Part shown: piece by piece, positions 38,071-46,650 of the stretch
Layout: every line of letters starts with the position of its first letter
Numbering within the stretch: the first letter of the stretch is position 1
Assembly (NCBI GenBank): GCA_029219245.1
Contig: JAQXTA010000040.1
Span: 1 to 64,000, forward strand
Direction of reading: 5' to 3'
DNA: 64,000 nt
Source of the DNA: Lachnospiraceae bacterium
GTDB lineage: Bacteria > Bacillota > Clostridia > Lachnospirales > Lachnospiraceae
The notes under the pieces: model-generated
What the model was told of the DNA's origin: nothing
Database searches by the model: none
What the model saw: the letters and a program-made list of their open reading frames with translations, nothing else
Program-made: the position numbers and the translations under genes

Positions 38071-40590
38071 TTATTCTGCTGCTTTTAATATTTTTTCTGC
38101 TTCCAGAACCGTCTCCTTGTATAAATTCATTACATCATTATGATGTTCTTTTACAAATACCTTCTCTCTCTCAGCCTGGCTCGATTCCCGAATCACTTTT
38201 CCTGCAGCTTCCAGTTCCTTTGCGGCTTTGGAAAGCTGCTCCCCTCCAATGTTCAGCGATGTGGATTTTAATCCATGTACAAAAACCGTATAATTTTCCC
38301 AATCTTCCGACTGGAATGCCTCCGTTATCTTCGTAACATGTTCCTCATAACTATTACAGAATAATGCAAGCATTTCCCGATAGAACTCTTTACTGCCTGC
38401 ACAATATTGTAACCCCGTTTCTGTATTGATATAGGCTGTAGAATCACACGTTTCCGATTGGCTATTGTCATTCTCATGAGCTGACTCTTCCTGTGACTGA
38501 CTCACCTTATCCCCGGGAAGATATTGCAATAGCATTTTTTCCAACGCTGTTCCCTCAATCGGTTTCGATAAATAATCAGAAAAGCCCGCTTTTATGTATT
38601 CTTCTTTCGCACCTACAATGGCATTTGCCGTCAATGCGATAACCGGTGTGGACTGACATTTATTTTCCGATTGTTTCAGTCTTGCAAGAGTTTCAATACC
38701 ATCCATCTCCGGCATCATGTGGTCGAGCAAAATTACATCAAAAGATTCCTTTGCTACCATTTCCAAACATTCTCTGCCACTCATACAGGTTGTAATCTGC
38801 ATTTTCGTATTTTTCAGAAGGGCTTTCACGACTGCCAGATTCATCTCGTTATCATCTACTACAAGCACCTTTGCATCCGGTGCAAGGAAACTTTCCCGGT
38901 ATTTTTCTCCTTGTTTTGCCACCTCTTGAAATTTCTGTTTGAAATCACCAATTGGCGTATCATCTCTTACCTCTTGAGTCAGATAAACGGTAAACACTGA
39001 ACCTTTCCCATACTCACTGGAAACCTCCATGCGCCCATTCATTTGTTCCACTAAGCTGTGAGTAATTGCCAGGCCAAGTCCTGTCCCCTCAATGCTGCGA
39101 TTCTGTTCCAGCTCCAACCGCTGAAAGCCTTCAAAAAGCTTATTTAAGTCTTCCTTTTTTATACCGATTCCACTGTCAGACACCTGCATCTTAAGGGTAA
39201 AGACATTTTCTTCCTCAATTCCCTCTACCTGAAGCTTCACCCTGCCTTGCTTGGTATATTTCACTGCATTGTTCAAAATATTTACAATAATCTGACGATT
39301 ACGAACTTCATCCCCATAAAGTACCGAAGGCAGCTCTGGATCAATTTCCACTTCAAAATCAAGCTGTTTTTGTTTTGCTTTAATTCCTATCATATTTACT
39401 ACATCATTAAAAAAAACTGCTGTTTCATAAGGAGCAGGAATAATTTCCATTTTCCCTGCTTCTATTTTGGAAAAGTCCAAAATATCATTTATCAACGATA
39501 ACAAAGTCTTACTGGCACTTTGAATATTCACTGCAAATGCTCTTACTTCCTCATCCTTACTCTCCCTTAATACCATTTCATTCATACCCATTATGGCATT
39601 AATGGGCGTACGGATTTCATGAGACATATTCGCAAGGAAATCGCTTTTGGCACGATTTGCCTGCTCGGCCATTTTTTTAGCTTCTCTAAGCTCATCACTT
39701 TCTCTAACTTTTTCTTCTGCGCTAAGCAGATACACCATTCCGATTACAAACAGAAGTATCAATAAACCAAATACCCATAGTATCAATGCTGTAATGGTTT
39801 CGATACCGTCCGTCAGAGTAGCCTCCGGCACAGTACCTACCAAATATATCCCAAACTGCTTTATCTCCGATGTAAATAAAAAATGTCCACCTTTTTCGTC
39901 TTTATAATAAATTGTTGCAGCCGTATCAACATTCATTTTCTCTGCTAATTTCAACAAGCCATCTTTTACAACATCCAGATTTAGAAATTCTGTTGTAAGA
40001 GCCTTTGAATCCGAAAGAGGAATGATTACCTGCCCCTCTTTATCGATAATCGTTACCTCTGCCTGCCCATCGTAGCAGGTTATTCCAAATTCCTTCAATA
40101 AAGCACTATCATCATACAGCTTATATAACGTATATCTAACGTTTTCTCCATCAAAAATAGGTGTTGTGAAAAGAATCCCCTGCCCCTCTTTGTAACACAC
40201 CGAGGAATTCCCACGAAATGCATTCTGTATTCCCGGGAAATCCGAAAAGTTCAGCGCAGGACCCACCAATGCTGTTCCATCCAGGCATAAAAGTCCCATC
40301 GTCACATTTTCCTTATCCCCAATAACCATATCCAAAATGGCCGCATCCGTCGTTGCATCAGAGGATATATTTTTCGCAATGCTTTCCAGATTATGGATCT
40401 CCAGATCGAACTGTTCTGAAGAAAGAGCAGCCAATGTTCTCGCCTGTTCCGTAACCTGCTTCTCCACATAATTTTGTATGAAGCTTTTCAATCTGAAGTT
40501 CATCAAAGCACCTACGCTGCCCATAATGATGATAACCGTAATCAGAACTATGATGATTCTGTATTTTCCATTTATCCACTTATTTATCAT
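38071..40590 (-). CDS. Hybrid sensor histidine kinase with receiver and Hpt domains
   Basis: 839 residues: membrane helix, dCache-like extracellular domain (about 35-265), membrane helix (ITALILWVFGLLILLFVIGM), HisKA (phospho-His near residue 323 in FLANMSHEIRTPINAI), HATPase (ILNNAVKYT; DSGIGIKKED; GTGLGLAIT), REC (VLVVDDNEMNLAVV; Asp in VILLDHMMPEMDG) and a C-terminal Hpt domain with His772 in FVHGLKSTS. All phosphotransfer residues are present. The gene overlaps the preceding binding-protein gene by 11 bp. I infer that it passes phosphate from its Hpt to the receiver of the HD-GYP protein. Confidence 0.95.
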   Translation of the reverse strand: MINKWINGKYRIIIVLITVIIIMGSVGALMNFRLKSFIQNYVEKQVTEQARTLAALSSEQFDLEIHNLESIAKNISSDATTDAAILDMVIGDKENVTMGLLCLDGTALVGPALNFSDFPGIQNAFRGNSSVCYKEGQGILFTTPIFDGENVRYTLYKLYDDSALLKEFGITCYDGQAEVTIIDKEGQVIIPLSDSKALTTEFLNLDVVKDGLLKLAEKMNVDTAATIYYKDEKGGHFLFTSEIKQFGIYLVGTVPEATLTDGIETITALILWVFGLLILLFVIGMVYLLSAEEKVRESDELREAKKMAEQANRAKSDFLANMSHEIRTPINAIMGMNEMVLRESKDEEVRAFAVNIQSASKTLLSLINDILDFSKIEAGKMEIIPAPYETAVFFNDVVNMIGIKAKQKQLDFEVEIDPELPSVLYGDEVRNRQIIVNILNNAVKYTKQGRVKLQVEGIEEENVFTLKMQVSDSGIGIKKEDLNKLFEGFQRLELEQNRSIEGTGLGLAITHSLVEQMNGRMEVSSEYGKGSVFTVYLTQEVRDDTPIGDFKQKFQEVAKQGEKYRESFLAPDAKVLVVDDNEMNLAVVKALLKNTKMQITTCMSGRECLEMVAKESFDVILLDHMMPEMDGIETLARLKQSENKCQSTPVIALTANAIVGAKEEYIKAGFSDYLSKPIEGTALEKMLLQYLPGDKVSQSQEESAHENDNSQSETCDSTAYINTETGLQYCAGSKEFYREMLALFCNSYEEHVTKITEAFQSEDWENYTVFVHGLKSTSLNIGGEQLSKAAKELEAAGKVIRESSQAEREKVFVKEHHNDVMNLYKETVLEAEKILKAAE

Positions 40591-41680
40591 AAAATTCTAC
40601 ACCTTCTACATACCAGTCAAACTGTTCTAACAAAATCTCATCCCGAATCGTTTCCTTTTCTTTGCAGCGAAGATTTCCTTCATTATCATATATGACTCCC
40701 GAAAAAACATCCCGCCCTGCCAATATCTGATTGGTAGCCCTGTTCACTTCATCTTTTATATCTTCTGAGACAGCTCCTGAAAAATCAGCCAGCTTCACTG
40801 CATTTTCTTCCATGCCTACCCAATAGACTTTGATGTTTGCTGAGTTTCCTCTTAAATACTGTCTGATAATTGCTTCATAGGTCAGTTTCCAGTCTCCTAC
40901 GACTGCCGTCAGGTATTTATCGGAAACATTTTCCAGCCTTTGATGATAGCCAATGGAATAAATGTTGGCCTTTTCTGCTTCTTCCACCACATATGCCTGA
41001 TTTTGGTGATATGTAATAACATCCACTCCTGTGTTCTCAATCAGATTGTCTGCCTGCTTTCTTTCTTCATCCTCATTATCCCATGCATTGCTCCATGCCA
41101 CCGTTACAACCGCTTTGGGATTTACTCGCCTGACACCTAAAGTAAATGCATTAATACCACGATTGACTTCACTGGTTGGCATAGCTGCCACATAACCTAT
41201 CTTATTGGTTTCTGTCTGCATTCCCGCTACAATTCCCGCCAGATAACGGGCCTGATACATTCTGGAAAAATAAGAGGTCACATTGTCTGCATGATAATTA
41301 AAAGAATTACAATAAAAAGATACCTCCGGATATTTTTGAATAATATCCTTCCCTTCTTCCACATAACCGTAACTCGTCAAAATAATCATCTTACATCCCT
41401 GATTCACGAGATCCTCTATCGCCGGCCCGCATTCTCCTTGAAATTCCCTGATGTTTTCCTTTACCCGAAGCTCTACACCAAGCTCTTCACATGCTGCTGA
41501 TACCCCCTCATAATGCATACCATTCCAGCCTTGTTCATCCATGGAACCCGTTATGATAAAACCTATTTTTTCTTTTTGGGTATAGGTTTTACCCATAAAA
41601 AGCAATAGCGCCACAATAACGATAAACACCATTGCAAATATGATTAATAGTATCTTTCTCTTCTTCTTATTCAGCTTCAT
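40580..41680 (-). CDS. BMP/PnrA-family binding protein, membrane-anchored (second copy)
   Basis: About 366 residues: an N-terminal membrane anchor (ILLIIFAMVFIVIVALLLFMG) without a lipobox Cys, then a two-lobed periplasmic-binding fold of the BMP (PnrA-like) family (IGFIITGSMDEQGWNGMHYEG; VNRGINAFTLGVRRVNPKA). BMP proteins usually bind nucleosides for ABC uptake; none of those transporter genes occur here. It overlaps the upstream paralogue by 14 bp and the kinase by 11 bp, which points to a sensory role. GGGG lies before the ATG at 41680. Confidence 0.9.
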   Translation of the reverse strand: MKLNKKKRKILLIIFAMVFIVIVALLLFMGKTYTQKEKIGFIITGSMDEQGWNGMHYEGVSAACEELGVELRVKENIREFQGECGPAIEDLVNQGCKMIILTSYGYVEEGKDIIQKYPEVSFYCNSFNYHADNVTSYFSRMYQARYLAGIVAGMQTETNKIGYVAAMPTSEVNRGINAFTLGVRRVNPKAVVTVAWSNAWDNEDEERKQADNLIENTGVDVITYHQNQAYVVEEAEKANIYSIGYHQRLENVSDKYLTAVVGDWKLTYEAIIRQYLRGNSANIKVYWVGMEENAVKLADFSGAVSEDIKDEVNRATNQILAGRDVFSGVIYDNEGNLRCKEKETIRDEILLEQFDWYVEGVEFYDK

Positions 41681-42767
41681 CAATCACTACCCCTTCTACA
41701 TACCAGAAAAAATCATTCAGCATAGTAGCATCTGTCATACTTTCGCCTTCCTTTACCCGTAGATTCCCTTCATTATCCACAACCGGTCCATAAAACACAT
41801 CGAAGGTTCCACTCATCAGGCGGGCACGCGCCTCCTCCACCTTTTGGGCAATTCCCGGCTTGACATTCTCGGTAAGCGGCGCAAGATCCACAATACCGGT
41901 TTCAACCCCTTCCCAATAATGTATTCCTTGGAATTTTCCTTGCAGACACTCTAAAATTCTCGGTTCATAGAAGCATTCCCAGTTCCAGACAGGCGCCGTC
42001 AAATAGGTAGACGGAAATTTATCGCTGTTGTCCACATTATACCCAATGGTCCATATTCCATTTTCATCCGCAATTTTCAGAGGTGCCATAGCATCTGTAT
42101 GCATGGCCAGTACATCAATATTATGCTCCCCTATTAATTTTGTAGTTGCCTCAGCATTTTCTTCTTCTCCCGTCCAAGAATTACTCCACTTTACATAAAC
42201 GGTTGCTTCCGGATTAACCGACCTTACCCCTAACGCAAAGGCATCAATTCCCCTGTTTACCTCCGCAATGGGAAGAGCCGCCACATACCCAATCTCATTT
42301 GTCTCCGTCTGCATTCCCGCTACGATTCCGCTCAAATATCGCATCTGGTATATTCGCCCAAAATAAGTTGCCAGATTATCTGCCTGTTCCACCCCTGTAG
42401 CATGAAAGAAATAGACCTCCGGATGCTCTTTCGCACATTCCAGTTCCCAGGTACCATAGCCAAAAGAATTGCAAATGACAATTTTACATCCATCTGCAAT
42501 CAATTCCTCCATCACTTCTACCGAATTTTCATCCTCTGGAACATTTTCCTTATATATTATATTCAGATTCAATTCCTTTGCACTGATTTCCATCCCATTA
42601 TAATGAGATTCTCCCCAACTATGATCATCTACCGTACCATTCAGTATAAAACCAACTTTGGTTTGTGTCTTTGTTATATCCGTTTCCTGCTGATTAATGC
42701 GTATCCAAAATATACCTGCAACAATAATACAGGCAAAAATAAGTATCGTTGCCAAAATCTTTTTCAT
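41667..42767 (-). CDS. BMP/PnrA-family binding protein, membrane-anchored (first copy)
   Basis: 366 residues, the same architecture as its neighbour: membrane anchor (ILATILIFACIIVAGIFWIR), then a BMP domain (VGFILNGTVDDHSWGESHYNG; MQTETNEIGYVAALPIAEV; EVNRGIDAFALGVRSVNPEA). It is closely similar to the next gene in the core motifs, indicating duplication. It is the first gene of the operon, with GAGG before the ATG and a good promoter 80-110 bp upstream. The ligand is unknown; nucleoside is the family default. Confidence 0.9.
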   Translation of the reverse strand: MKKILATILIFACIIVAGIFWIRINQQETDITKTQTKVGFILNGTVDDHSWGESHYNGMEISAKELNLNIIYKENVPEDENSVEVMEELIADGCKIVICNSFGYGTWELECAKEHPEVYFFHATGVEQADNLATYFGRIYQMRYLSGIVAGMQTETNEIGYVAALPIAEVNRGIDAFALGVRSVNPEATVYVKWSNSWTGEEENAEATTKLIGEHNIDVLAMHTDAMAPLKIADENGIWTIGYNVDNSDKFPSTYLTAPVWNWECFYEPRILECLQGKFQGIHYWEGVETGIVDLAPLTENVKPGIAQKVEEARARLMSGTFDVFYGPVVDNEGNLRVKEGESMTDATMLNDFFWYVEGVVIDEAE

Positions 42768-42850
42768 GGTATCTCACCTCAAACTATCATTTGTATGAAA
42801 TGAATCATCAATCAAGTTACTTCTACTGTGCGTTTTTTCTATTTTATAGC

Positions 42851-42879
42851 ATTATACCTTGTTATGGTAGGAAGTGTAA
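42851..42879 (-). promoter_or_regulatory. Promoter of the binding-protein/kinase operon
   Basis: TTACAC (42879-42874), 17-base spacer, TATAAT (42856-42851) on the minus strand, 84 bp before the first ATG. Confidence 0.6.
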
Positions 42880-42946
42880 ACTACCCAAAAGAATAAAACT
42901 GAAATATCTCCAGTTTTTGACGAAATTTTTCCTTTTAAAAAAGTAC

Positions 42947-42975
42947 TTGACATATATATCGTACTGCGATATATT
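42947..42975 (+). promoter_or_regulatory. PadR-operon promoter containing an operator palindrome
   Basis: TTGACA (42947-42952), 17-base spacer, TATATT (42970-42975). The spacer and -10 are filled by the perfect palindrome ATATATCG-TACTG-CGATATAT (42954-42974). This is a typical position for PadR repression. Confidence 0.75.
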
Positions 42976-42982
42976 TTGTTTG

Positions 42983-43005
42983 GATGTATCGTAGTTCGAT
43001 ACATC
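42983..43005. promoter_or_regulatory. Second PadR operator palindrome
   Basis: GATGTATCG and CGATACATC (nine bases each) around TAGTT, just past the expected transcription start. It shares the ATCG...CGAT core with the palindrome in the promoter, so the same PadR dimer could occupy both sites. Confidence 0.7.
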
Positions 43006-43091
43006 GAGTTGAAATATATTTGTACATTTATATGTTTTCTAAGAAATAGAAATGACGTATGTAGTGGGCATACGCGGAAATGAGGTTTCAT

Positions 43092-43427
43092 ATGGAAGAT
43101 CGAATTAAAAGAATCTATGTTCCCATGACCGAAACCTGCTTCTATATCCTGTATTGTTTGCAGGAAGAGATGCATGGCTATAACATCGGGCTGAAGGTAA
43201 AGGAAATGACCGGCGGCGAAATCACAATCAGTCCCGGAACCATGTACGGTAGCCTTTCTAAAATGGAGAAAGACGGACTAATCCGCTTCGTCAAGGAAGA
43301 AGAAAAAAGAAAGATTTATACAATTACCGATTTGGGCAAACAATTGCTGGAATTGGAGCTTACGCGAATTGAACGACTCTATTTAAACAGTAAAGGGGGA
43401 ATTTGGAATGGAATCGAAAACTTATAA
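43092..43427 (+). CDS. PadR-family transcriptional regulator
   Basis: About 111 residues with the PadR winged helix (CFYILYCLQEEMHGYNIGLKV; ISPGTMYGSLSKMEKDGLI; KRKIYTITDLGKQLLELE). ATG at 43092 has GAGG six bases upstream; an ATG at 43080 lacks one. It overlaps the next gene by 20 bp. Two palindromes upstream are probable operators, so it should repress its own operon, which includes DUF2812 and a CPBP protease-like gene. This trio is common in Bacillota. Confidence 0.93.
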   Translation: MEDRIKRIYVPMTETCFYILYCLQEEMHGYNIGLKVKEMTGGEITISPGTMYGSLSKMEKDGLIRFVKEEEKRKIYTITDLGKQLLELELTRIERLYLNSKGGIWNGIENL

Positions 43428-43971
43428 AAAACTTTTTCGCTTTTTCACCATAGCAGATTTTGAAAAAGAAGAAATTTTCCTGCGGGAGCAGCACAAGCAG
43501 GGATGGCGCGTTGTAAAATACACGTTGCCCGGAATTTATACTTTTGAGTCCTGTACTCCGGAGGATGTTGTCTATCAACTGGATTTTACCGACATTGGTA
43601 CTGATCAGAAATCAGCCTATTTGCAAATGTTCACTGATTATGGCTGGAAATACTTATTTGATGTGAATGGCTTTTCCTATTTCTGTAAACCGGCAGCTTC
43701 CCAAAGGCCAGAGGATCTGACTATTTTCAGTGATTCCCAGTCCAAGCTGGATATGGTTAAAAAAATAGCGTTACGGAGGGTGCTTCCTCTCTGTGTCATT
43801 TTTCTCTGCGGTATCATACCACAATTACCTGTTCAGGCACAGTTTGACAGCCTGCCCAACCGGATTCTCTTCGGATTTCTTGTAGTAATGTTCGTTCTCT
43901 ACATAACACTGTTCATACACTTTGGAATTACTTTTTTCAAATTGAAAAAAAATATCAGAAAGGATGATTGA
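43408..43971 (+). CDS. DUF2812-family membrane protein
   Basis: 187 residues. The first 120 form the DUF2812 domain (EEIFLREQHKQGWRVVKYTL; VYQLDFTDIG; YLFDVNGFSYFCKPA). Two membrane helices follow (LPLCVIFLCGIIPQL; ILFGFLVVMFVLYITLFI). DUF2812 genes are nearly always paired with PadR regulators, but the function is not known. GGGGG precedes the ATG, and the start overlaps the padR-type gene. Confidence 0.88.
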   Translation: MESKTYKKLFRFFTIADFEKEEIFLREQHKQGWRVVKYTLPGIYTFESCTPEDVVYQLDFTDIGTDQKSAYLQMFTDYGWKYLFDVNGFSYFCKPAASQRPEDLTIFSDSQSKLDMVKKIALRRVLPLCVIFLCGIIPQLPVQAQFDSLPNRILFGFLVVMFVLYITLFIHFGITFFKLKKNIRKDD

Positions 43972-43973
43972 AA

Positions 43974-44888
43974 ATGATGAAAAATGATAAAAAATACTTT
44001 TCCGGAATTGGATTCCGGTTCTTAATTGGCACGATTGTTATCTTTGCCGTACAGTCACTGGCTGTCTTTCTTATGACGAAACTTGGGGAAAACGTTCCGG
44101 CAATCGCAGAAAACTATACTTATACGTTTCTGGCATCCATGCTGTCCATGTATCTGATTGGTTATCCGATTACCCTGAAACTGCTAAACAAAATCCCCGC
44201 ACAGAAAATCGGTGAGAAGAAAAAAATGACCATCGGTCAGTGGTTTATTGCGCTTTTCATTTGCATTGCCATCCTGTATTTCTTTAATATAATCGGTCAG
44301 CTTATTACCAGCCTGATTGGTTTATTAAAGAACGGAAGCGTTGTAAATGTACTCGGAACAATTACCGGAAGCATCCATCCCCTTGCCAACTTATTTATTA
44401 TCGTAATCTGTGCCCCGTTTGCCGAAGAATTGCTGTTCCGCAAATTCCTTATTGACAGAACCATTCAGTATGGGGAACTGTTATGTGTTATCTTTTCCAG
44501 TTTTGTTTTTGCGCTCTATCATGGTAACCTGAATCAGTTTATTTATGCCTTCCCTCTTGGTCTCTTTTTCGCCTTTCTTTATGTAAAGACAAGAGATATC
44601 CGGTATAGTATTACCATACATATGGCAGTTAACTTTCTCGGTTCCTTTGTAAGCCAGACATTGATGGATTACAGCGAAAAACTGCTTACCATTTATAGTA
44701 CGTTTATCGTCTACGCTATGCTTGCGGGTATTATATTGTTCCTGTTGTTCCACAAAAGATTTGCCTTGCAGAAAACTACGCAATCCGGTGAAAAAACGCC
44801 CTCATTTAAGACCATTGTTATGAACCCGGGCATGGGACTCTATACATTATTCTGGTGTGTCATTATGATAGTTATGTTAGTTGTATGA
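43974..44888 (+). CDS. CPBP-family intramembrane protease-like protein
   Basis: About 304 residues with eight membrane segments. The CPBP (Abi) motifs are intact: EELLFRKFL (EExxxR), FALYHGNLNQF (FxxxH) and IHMAVNFLG (HxxxN). The best-known members are CAAX-type proteases and bacteriocin-immunity proteins. AAAGGATG lies before the ATG at 43974; it starts two bases after the DUF2812 stop. Expressed with PadR, it may process or resist a membrane-active peptide (inference). Confidence 0.9.
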   Translation: MMKNDKKYFSGIGFRFLIGTIVIFAVQSLAVFLMTKLGENVPAIAENYTYTFLASMLSMYLIGYPITLKLLNKIPAQKIGEKKKMTIGQWFIALFICIAILYFFNIIGQLITSLIGLLKNGSVVNVLGTITGSIHPLANLFIIVICAPFAEELLFRKFLIDRTIQYGELLCVIFSSFVFALYHGNLNQFIYAFPLGLFFAFLYVKTRDIRYSITIHMAVNFLGSFVSQTLMDYSEKLLTIYSTFIVYAMLAGIILFLLFHKRFALQKTTQSGEKTPSFKTIVMNPGMGLYTLFWCVIMIVMLVV

Positions 44889-44934
44889 TAAATTGTATAA
44901 AGGAATTGATTTGTAACACAGGGGAGAAATACCA

Positions 44935-45831
44935 ATGCAGGAGAGCCGCTTATTTAAAATCCTATACTATCTGCTTGATAAAGGTTCTGCAACCGCTGCC
45001 GAATTAGCCGAGAGATTTGAAGTATCTGTAAGAACCATTTACCGGGATATCGATGCGCTAAGCAGTGCCGGCATCCCGGTTTATACCGAAGCCGGTCGAA
45101 ACGGCGGGATTCATTTACTGAACGATTCTATTTTGGATAAAACAATCATATCAGAACCGGAAAAACAGGAAATATTATCTGCTTTACAGGGACTGTCTGT
45201 TATGAGTAACGAATATAAAAAAGATACCTTTGAAAAGCTTTCAGCACTCTTCCAGGTATCATCTGTCAACTGGCTGGAAGTAGATTTTTCCAGGTGGGGT
45301 ATTCCATCACAGGATAATCAAAAATTCGAGACGATAAAAACAGCCATCCTTCACAACAGATGCCTGAAAATTTTTTATGCAAACTCTTCCGGCAAAGCGG
45401 ATGAAAGAGTCGTCCAGCCTCTGAAGTTATTTTACAAATCCGAGGACTGGTACCTAAAGGCATACTGTAGATTCAAGCAGGATTTCCGCCTTTTTAAGTT
45501 AAATCGTATTTTAAAGTGGGAGCTTTTGGAAGAGCCATTTGAGCCCATGATTTTTCCCGAAGTTACGGATAACGGGCAGCAGATTTACGACCAGGTAACA
45601 CTTCGTTTTCCTAAGGAAATCGCTTATCGTGTTTATGATGAATTTGATGTCACTCAGATTAAATCCGAGAAAAATGGCACTTTTACCGTTACTGCCAATA
45701 TGACGGTAGATGACTGGCTCATCGGCTATCTTCTTTCCTTCGGGACACAGATTGAAATCATGAAACCTATGCATCTGAAAAAAAGAATATCTGCCAAAGC
45801 AAAAGAAATCTATGAAAAGCATAAAACATGA
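44935..45831 (+). CDS. WYL-domain (YafY-type) transcriptional regulator
   Basis: 298 residues: an N-terminal HTH_11 domain (ILYYLLDKGSATAAELAERF to YRDIDALSSAGIPVYTEAGR) and a WYL domain (residues about 135-215; ADERVVQPLKLFYKSEDWYLKAYCR). The C-terminal WCX region completes it. GGGGAG precedes the ATG. A palindrome that overlaps its stop codon and provides the -35 for the ClbS/DfsB gene downstream is a likely target site. Confidence 0.92.
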   Translation: MQESRLFKILYYLLDKGSATAAELAERFEVSVRTIYRDIDALSSAGIPVYTEAGRNGGIHLLNDSILDKTIISEPEKQEILSALQGLSVMSNEYKKDTFEKLSALFQVSSVNWLEVDFSRWGIPSQDNQKFETIKTAILHNRCLKIFYANSSGKADERVVQPLKLFYKSEDWYLKAYCRFKQDFRLFKLNRILKWELLEEPFEPMIFPEVTDNGQQIYDQVTLRFPKEIAYRVYDEFDVTQIKSEKNGTFTVTANMTVDDWLIGYLLSFGTQIEIMKPMHLKKRISAKAKEIYEKHKT

Positions 45832-45866
45832 CATACGATGTCAGTTTTTATCCCTTATACTATAAT
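45829..45866 (+). promoter_or_regulatory. ClbS-gene promoter with WYL operator forming the -35
   Basis: The palindrome TGACAT-ACG-ATGTCA (45829-45843) begins at the TGA stop of the WYL gene. Its right arm ATGTCA (45838-45843) is spaced 17 bases from TATAAT (45861-45866). Binding there would directly control the downstream gene. Confidence 0.65.
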
Positions 45867-45884
45867 AAAGAAATAGTAAATAGA

Positions 45885-45926
45885 TAATTGCGAAACTCAA
45901 ATAATATTTGCATCGTTTTGCAATTA
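45885..45926 (+). promoter_or_regulatory. Hairpin in the ClbS-gene leader
   Basis: TAATTGCGAAAC pairs with GTTTTGCAATTA (12 base pairs, one G-U) around an 18-base loop, in the roughly 90-base untranslated leader. No T-run follows, so it is not a plain terminator. It could affect mRNA stability or translation. Confidence 0.4.
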
Positions 45927-45961
45927 CCTAAAAACATTGTGAACAAAAGAGAGGTAAAAGC

Positions 45962-46501
45962 ATGGGTAGACCTACATCAAAATCTGAACTCATAAGTGCC
46001 GCAGCCGCAAACTATGATGAAATGAATGAATTTATTGCAGCCATGAGTGAAAAAGAATTATCAACGCCTTTTTCCTTTGATGACAGCAAAAAGGAAGCAC
46101 ATTGGAAGCGGGACAAAAATCTCCGGGACGTACTAATCCATCTTTATGAATGGCATCAACTCTTATTAGACTGGGTTTTCTCCAATCAAAAGGGAGAGAA
46201 CAAGCCCTTTCTCCCCAAACCCTATAATTGGAAGACCTATGGGAAACTGAATGAATGGTTCTGGCAAAAACATCAGAATACAAGTCTGGAAGAAGCCAAG
46301 TCGATGCTGGATAAATCCCACAAAGAAGTTATGGCTCTGGCAGAAACCTTTACCAATGAGGAATTATTCTCCAAAGGAATATATCAATGGGTTGGCAATT
46401 CTACGCTTGGCTCCTATTTTGTTTCCAATACAGCAAGCCATTATAACTGGGCTATCAAGAAACTGAAAGCACACAGGAAGAACTGCCAAAATACAAACTG
46501 A
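45962..46501 (+). CDS. ClbS/DfsB-family (DUF1706) protein
   Basis: 179 residues, a four-helix-bundle protein of the DinB-like superfamily. The N-terminus MGRPTSKSELISAAAANYDEM and the segment NLRDVLIHLYEWHQLLLDW are typical. ClbS inactivates the genotoxin colibactin and DfsB-type homologues are linked with stress; most family members are uncharacterised. GAGAGG lies before the ATG. It follows the WYL regulator in the way such pairs do, and a strong terminator follows it. Confidence 0.9.
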   Translation: MGRPTSKSELISAAAANYDEMNEFIAAMSEKELSTPFSFDDSKKEAHWKRDKNLRDVLIHLYEWHQLLLDWVFSNQKGENKPFLPKPYNWKTYGKLNEWFWQKHQNTSLEEAKSMLDKSHKEVMALAETFTNEELFSKGIYQWVGNSTLGSYFVSNTASHYNWAIKKLKAHRKNCQNTN

Positions 46502-46580
46502 CCATATTCCGCCAACTAAAGAGGTATTCCTCTTGCTGTTTACATTAGTAACCGACAGTCCTATACGAAACATAAACGTC

Positions 46581-46622
46581 AAAAAAGCAACCGCCATCTG
46601 CCAAGGTAATGGTTGCTTTTTT
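46581..46622. terminator. Strong bidirectional terminator
   Basis: AAAAAAGCAACC and GGTTGCTTTTTT form a 12-base-pair stem between the ClbS gene (+) and the interrupted deacetylase (-). Confidence 0.85.
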
Positions 46623-46650
46623 GATAAATAACTAACATTTCTCACTCTTT

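Noticed and set aside
40580-42767. The two BMP proteins as part of an ABC uptake operon
   Set aside because: No permease or ATPase gene is adjacent, and they are coupled to a kinase instead.
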